A stretch of 8,289 nucleotides of DNA from contig DATLGD010000043.1 in assembly GCA_035540755.1 (NCBI GenBank), positions 1 through 8,289 of the forward strand, read 5' to 3'. This DNA is from DATLGD01 sp035540755. GTDB lineage: Bacteria; Actinomycetota; Actinomycetes; Mycobacteriales; SCTD01. Under the pieces are notes generated by a model. That model was not told the DNA's origin. It was given only the letters and a program-made list of their open reading frames with translations, and ran no database searches. A program made the position numbers and the translations under genes. Shown piece after piece: positions 6,437 to 8,289 of this stretch (positions are counted from its first letter, which is position 1; the number at the start of each line of letters is the position of its first letter).

Positions 6437-7518
6437 GGTCGGTGCTGGTCGCGGCCCTGTCCGCGCTGATCGTCTCGCTGCTCTGCACGCCCGCGGTCGT
6501 GCGGCTGTTCCGCCGCCGCGGCTACGGCCAGGAGATCCGCGAGGACGGGCCGAGCAGCCACGCCACCAAGCGAGGCACCCCGACCATGGGCGGCGCGGTC
6601 ATCATCGGCGCCACGCTGGTCGGCTACGCGGTCGCGCACCTGCTGGTCATCAACCAGCCCAACCGGGGCCCCACCGCGAGCGGGCTGCTGGTGCTGTACC
6701 TCATGACCGGCCTCGGCCTGGTCGGCTTCCTCGACGACTTCATCAAGATCCGCAAGCAGCGCTCGCTGGGCCTGAACGCGGCCGCCAAGTTCATCGGCCA
6801 GTTCGTCATCGGCGTCACCTTCGCGATCGGCGCGCTGGGCTTCGAGAACGACCAGGGGCTGACCCCGGCGTCCACGAACCTGTCGTTCGTGCGCGACTAC
6901 GAGGCGATCGCGCTCGGGTCCGTGGGGTTCGTGATCTTCGCCTACCTGATCATCACGGCCACCAGCAACGCGGTGAACCTCACCGACGGCCTCGACGGCC
7001 TCGCCGCCGGCTCGTCGATCATGGTCTTCGCCGCGTACGTCGTCATCGGCTTCTGGCAGTTCCGCAACTCCTGCGTGCTGCAGCCCGACCTGGCGCAGTG
7101 CTACGAGGCGCGCGACCCGCTCGACATCGCTCTGGTCGCCGCGGCGGCCATGGGCGCGTGCTTCGGCTTCCTGTGGTGGAACGCCTCGCCGGCCAAGATC
7201 TTCATGGGCGACACCGGGTCGCTGGCCATCGGCGGCGCGTTCGCCGGCATCGCGATCGTGACCCGCACCGAGCTGCTGCTCATCGTGCTCGGCGGGCTGT
7301 TCGTCGTCGAGACGATCTCGGTGATCGTGCAGGTCGGGGTGTTCAAGGCGACCCGCAAGCGGGTCTTCAACATGGCGCCGATCCACCACCACTTCGAGCT
7401 GTCCGGCTGGGTCGAGAACACCGTCATCGTCCGCTTCTGGATCATCGCCGGCCTCGCGGTCGCGTTCGGGCTGGGCGTCTTCTACGCCGAGTACCTCGCG
7501 ACCGGGCCGCTGCGCTAG
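6433..7518 (+). CDS. mraY: Phospho-N-acetylmuramoyl-pentapeptide-transferase MraY
   Basis: MraY is the integral membrane enzyme that transfers phospho-MurNAc-pentapeptide from UDP to undecaprenyl phosphate, making lipid I. The 361 residues form about ten hydrophobic segments, the first starting almost at the N-terminus (2-18). Family motifs are in order: GPSSHATKRGTPTMGG (39-54), LDDFIKIRKQRSLGL (100-114) with the Asp101-Asp102 pair, SNAVNLTDGLDGLAAG (178-193), NASPAKIFMGDTGSLAIGG (250-268) with Asp260, and MAPIHHHFE (314-322) with its histidine triad. These residues sit in cytoplasmic loops and form the Mg-dependent active site in known MraY structures. An outer loop (about 211-229) contains two cysteines, 214 and 223. 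The ATG overlaps the murF stop; the same frame is open far upstream, but nothing before 6433 resembles MraY. The TAG stop abuts the GTG of murD, in the same frame. Confidence 0.98.
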   Translation: MRSVLVAALSALIVSLLCTPAVVRLFRRRGYGQEIREDGPSSHATKRGTPTMGGAVIIGATLVGYAVAHLLVINQPNRGPTASGLLVLYLMTGLGLVGFLDDFIKIRKQRSLGLNAAAKFIGQFVIGVTFAIGALGFENDQGLTPASTNLSFVRDYEAIALGSVGFVIFAYLIITATSNAVNLTDGLDGLAAGSSIMVFAAYVVIGFWQFRNSCVLQPDLAQCYEARDPLDIALVAAAAMGACFGFLWWNASPAKIFMGDTGSLAIGGAFAGIAIVTRTELLLIVLGGLFVVETISVIVQVGVFKATRKRVFNMAPIHHHFELSGWVENTVIVRFWIIAGLAVAFGLGVFYAEYLATGPLR

Positions 7519-7551
7519 GTGGCCTGCGTCGAGCGGCCTGCGCCAGCGGCC
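7505..7551 (+). other. Potential hairpin enclosing the mraY stop and murD start
   Basis: GGCCGCT at 7505-7511 can pair with AGCGGCC at 7532-7538, leaving a 20-base loop that holds the mraY stop TAG (7516-7518) and the murD GTG (7519-7521). A second identical AGCGGCC at 7545-7551 is an alternative right arm. Seven mostly G-C pairs would be stable, but such pairings are frequent in DNA this GC-rich, so function is only a possibility. Confidence 0.35.
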
Positions 7552-8289
7552 GACTGGCAGGGCCGGCCGGTCGTGGTCGCCGGCGCGGGGGTGAGCGGCG
7601 CCGCCGCCGCGCGGGTGCTGCGCGACCTCGGCGCGCGCGTCGTCGTGGCCGACAGCAGCGACGAGCGGGCCGAGCCGCTGCGCGCCGACGGCTTCGACGT
7701 CCGCGACCTCGACGCTCCGCTCGAGGACACCTCGCTGGTCGTCACCTCGCCGGGGTGGCGGCCGACGGCGCCGCTGCTGGCGGCCGCCGCCGCGCACGGT
7801 GTCGAGGTCTGGGGGGAGGTCGAGCTGGCCTGGCGGCTGGGCGAGGAGCGGGGACACGCTGCGCCGTGGCTGGCCCTCACCGGCACCAACGGCAAGACGA
7901 CGACGGTGCGCATGCTCGAGCAGATCCTGACCGCCGCCGGCCTGCGCGCCGTCGCCACCGGCAACGTCGGGCTGCCGGTGCTCGACGCCGTCCTCGCGCC
8001 CGAGCCCTACGACGTGCTGGCGGTCGAGCTGTCCAGCTTCCAGCTGCACTGGTCGAGCAGCCTGCGCCCGGCCGCCGCCGCGGTGCTCAACGTGGCCGAC
8101 GACCACACCGACTGGCACGGGTCCTTCTCGGAGTACGCCCTGGCCAAGGCCAGGGTCTGGGGCGGTCCGGTGAGCGTGGGCAACGCCGACGACGAGGTCA
8201 CGCGCACCCTGCTCAACCGCGCGCCGGGCCGCCGCGTGACGTTCACCCTGCAGGCGCCGCGGGAGGGCGAGCTCGGGGTGGTGCGGGTG
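7519..8289 (+). CDS. murD: UDP-MurNAc-L-alanine:D-glutamate ligase MurD, 3'-truncated
   Basis: MurD is the cytoplasmic ATP-dependent ligase adding D-Glu to UDP-MurNAc-L-Ala, the step before MurE. The frame stays open to the window edge, giving 257 residues of an enzyme usually about 450-490 long; the C-terminal domain and the end of the central domain are missing. Visible are the Rossmann-like N-terminal domain with VVVAGAGVSGAA (18-29), VTSPGW (75-80), WGEVELAW (98-105), P-loop LTGTNGKTTT (120-129), GNVG (148-151), ELSSFQL (170-176), DDHTDWH (194-200) and YALAKARVW (206-214), where Lys210 matches the carbamylated lysine of MurD enzymes. The GTG at 7519 directly follows the mraY stop; no clear Shine-Dalgarno sequence precedes it (only CCGGG-like bases at 7502-7506), so reinitiation by ribosomes ending mraY is likely. 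About 17 residues before the first strand is a normal leader, supporting this start. Confidence 0.95.
   Translation, partial: MACVERPAPAADWQGRPVVVAGAGVSGAAAARVLRDLGARVVVADSSDERAEPLRADGFDVRDLDAPLEDTSLVVTSPGWRPTAPLLAAAAAHGVEVWGEVELAWRLGEERGHAAPWLALTGTNGKTTTVRMLEQILTAAGLRAVATGNVGLPVLDAVLAPEPYDVLAVELSSFQLHWSSSLRPAAAAVLNVADDHTDWHGSFSEYALAKARVWGGPVSVGNADDEVTRTLLNRAPGRRVTFTLQAPREGELGVVRV

Noticed and set aside
6028..8118. A 696-codon open frame on the minus strand opposite murF, mraY and murD
   Set aside because: Its composition (runs of Arg, Asp, His and Ala) is typical of the reverse strand of GC-rich genes, and mraY and murD on the other strand are unambiguous.

Overview
The window is a gapless stretch of the division and cell wall (dcw) cluster of a very GC-rich bacterium, almost certainly an actinobacterium. 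Third codon positions are nearly all G or C, GTG starts are common, and the gene order rsmH - ftsL-like - ftsI - murE - murF - mraY - murD is the classical one. MurE carries the DNPR signature of diaminopimelate-adding enzymes, so the wall is predicted to contain a diaminopimelate peptidoglycan. I cannot name the genus from sequence alone; a Geodermatophilaceae- or Frankia-like relative would fit but is not shown.

Layout: all seven genes lie on the + strand. rsmH (1-897) has lost its first few codons at the window edge. A small membrane protein of the FtsL type (894-1352) follows, then the division transpeptidase ftsI (1349-3451), murE (3453-5006), murF (5003-6436), mraY (6433-7518), and murD (from 7519), which is cut by the right edge. 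Four junctions are 4-bp ATGA/GTGA overlaps, one has a single spacer base, and one (mraY/murD) has none. There is no non-coding stretch of any size, no RNA gene, mobile element or CRISPR array, and no recognisable promoter or terminator. The genes are most simply read as one co-transcribed, translationally coupled unit whose promoter lies upstream of the window.

How the genes work together: MurD, MurE and MurF add D-Glu, diaminopimelate and D-Ala-D-Ala in turn to UDP-MurNAc-peptide in the cytoplasm. MraY moves the finished phospho-MurNAc-pentapeptide onto undecaprenyl phosphate to make lipid I. FtsI cross-links the resulting glycan at the septum, with the FtsL-like protein as a divisome scaffold. 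RsmH methylates 16S rRNA and travels with the cluster by long-standing synteny.

I found no undescribed system. The points worth a second look are small and local: two overlapping perfect palindromes near the end of ftsL, an 18-bp tandem repeat in the disordered tail of FtsI, a twin CTP-x5-C cysteine motif in the outer part of FtsI, an ambiguous murE start with competing hairpins around a strong Shine-Dalgarno sequence, an unusual active-site-region variant in MurF, and an in-frame stop/start junction between mraY and murD held in a potential hairpin loop.
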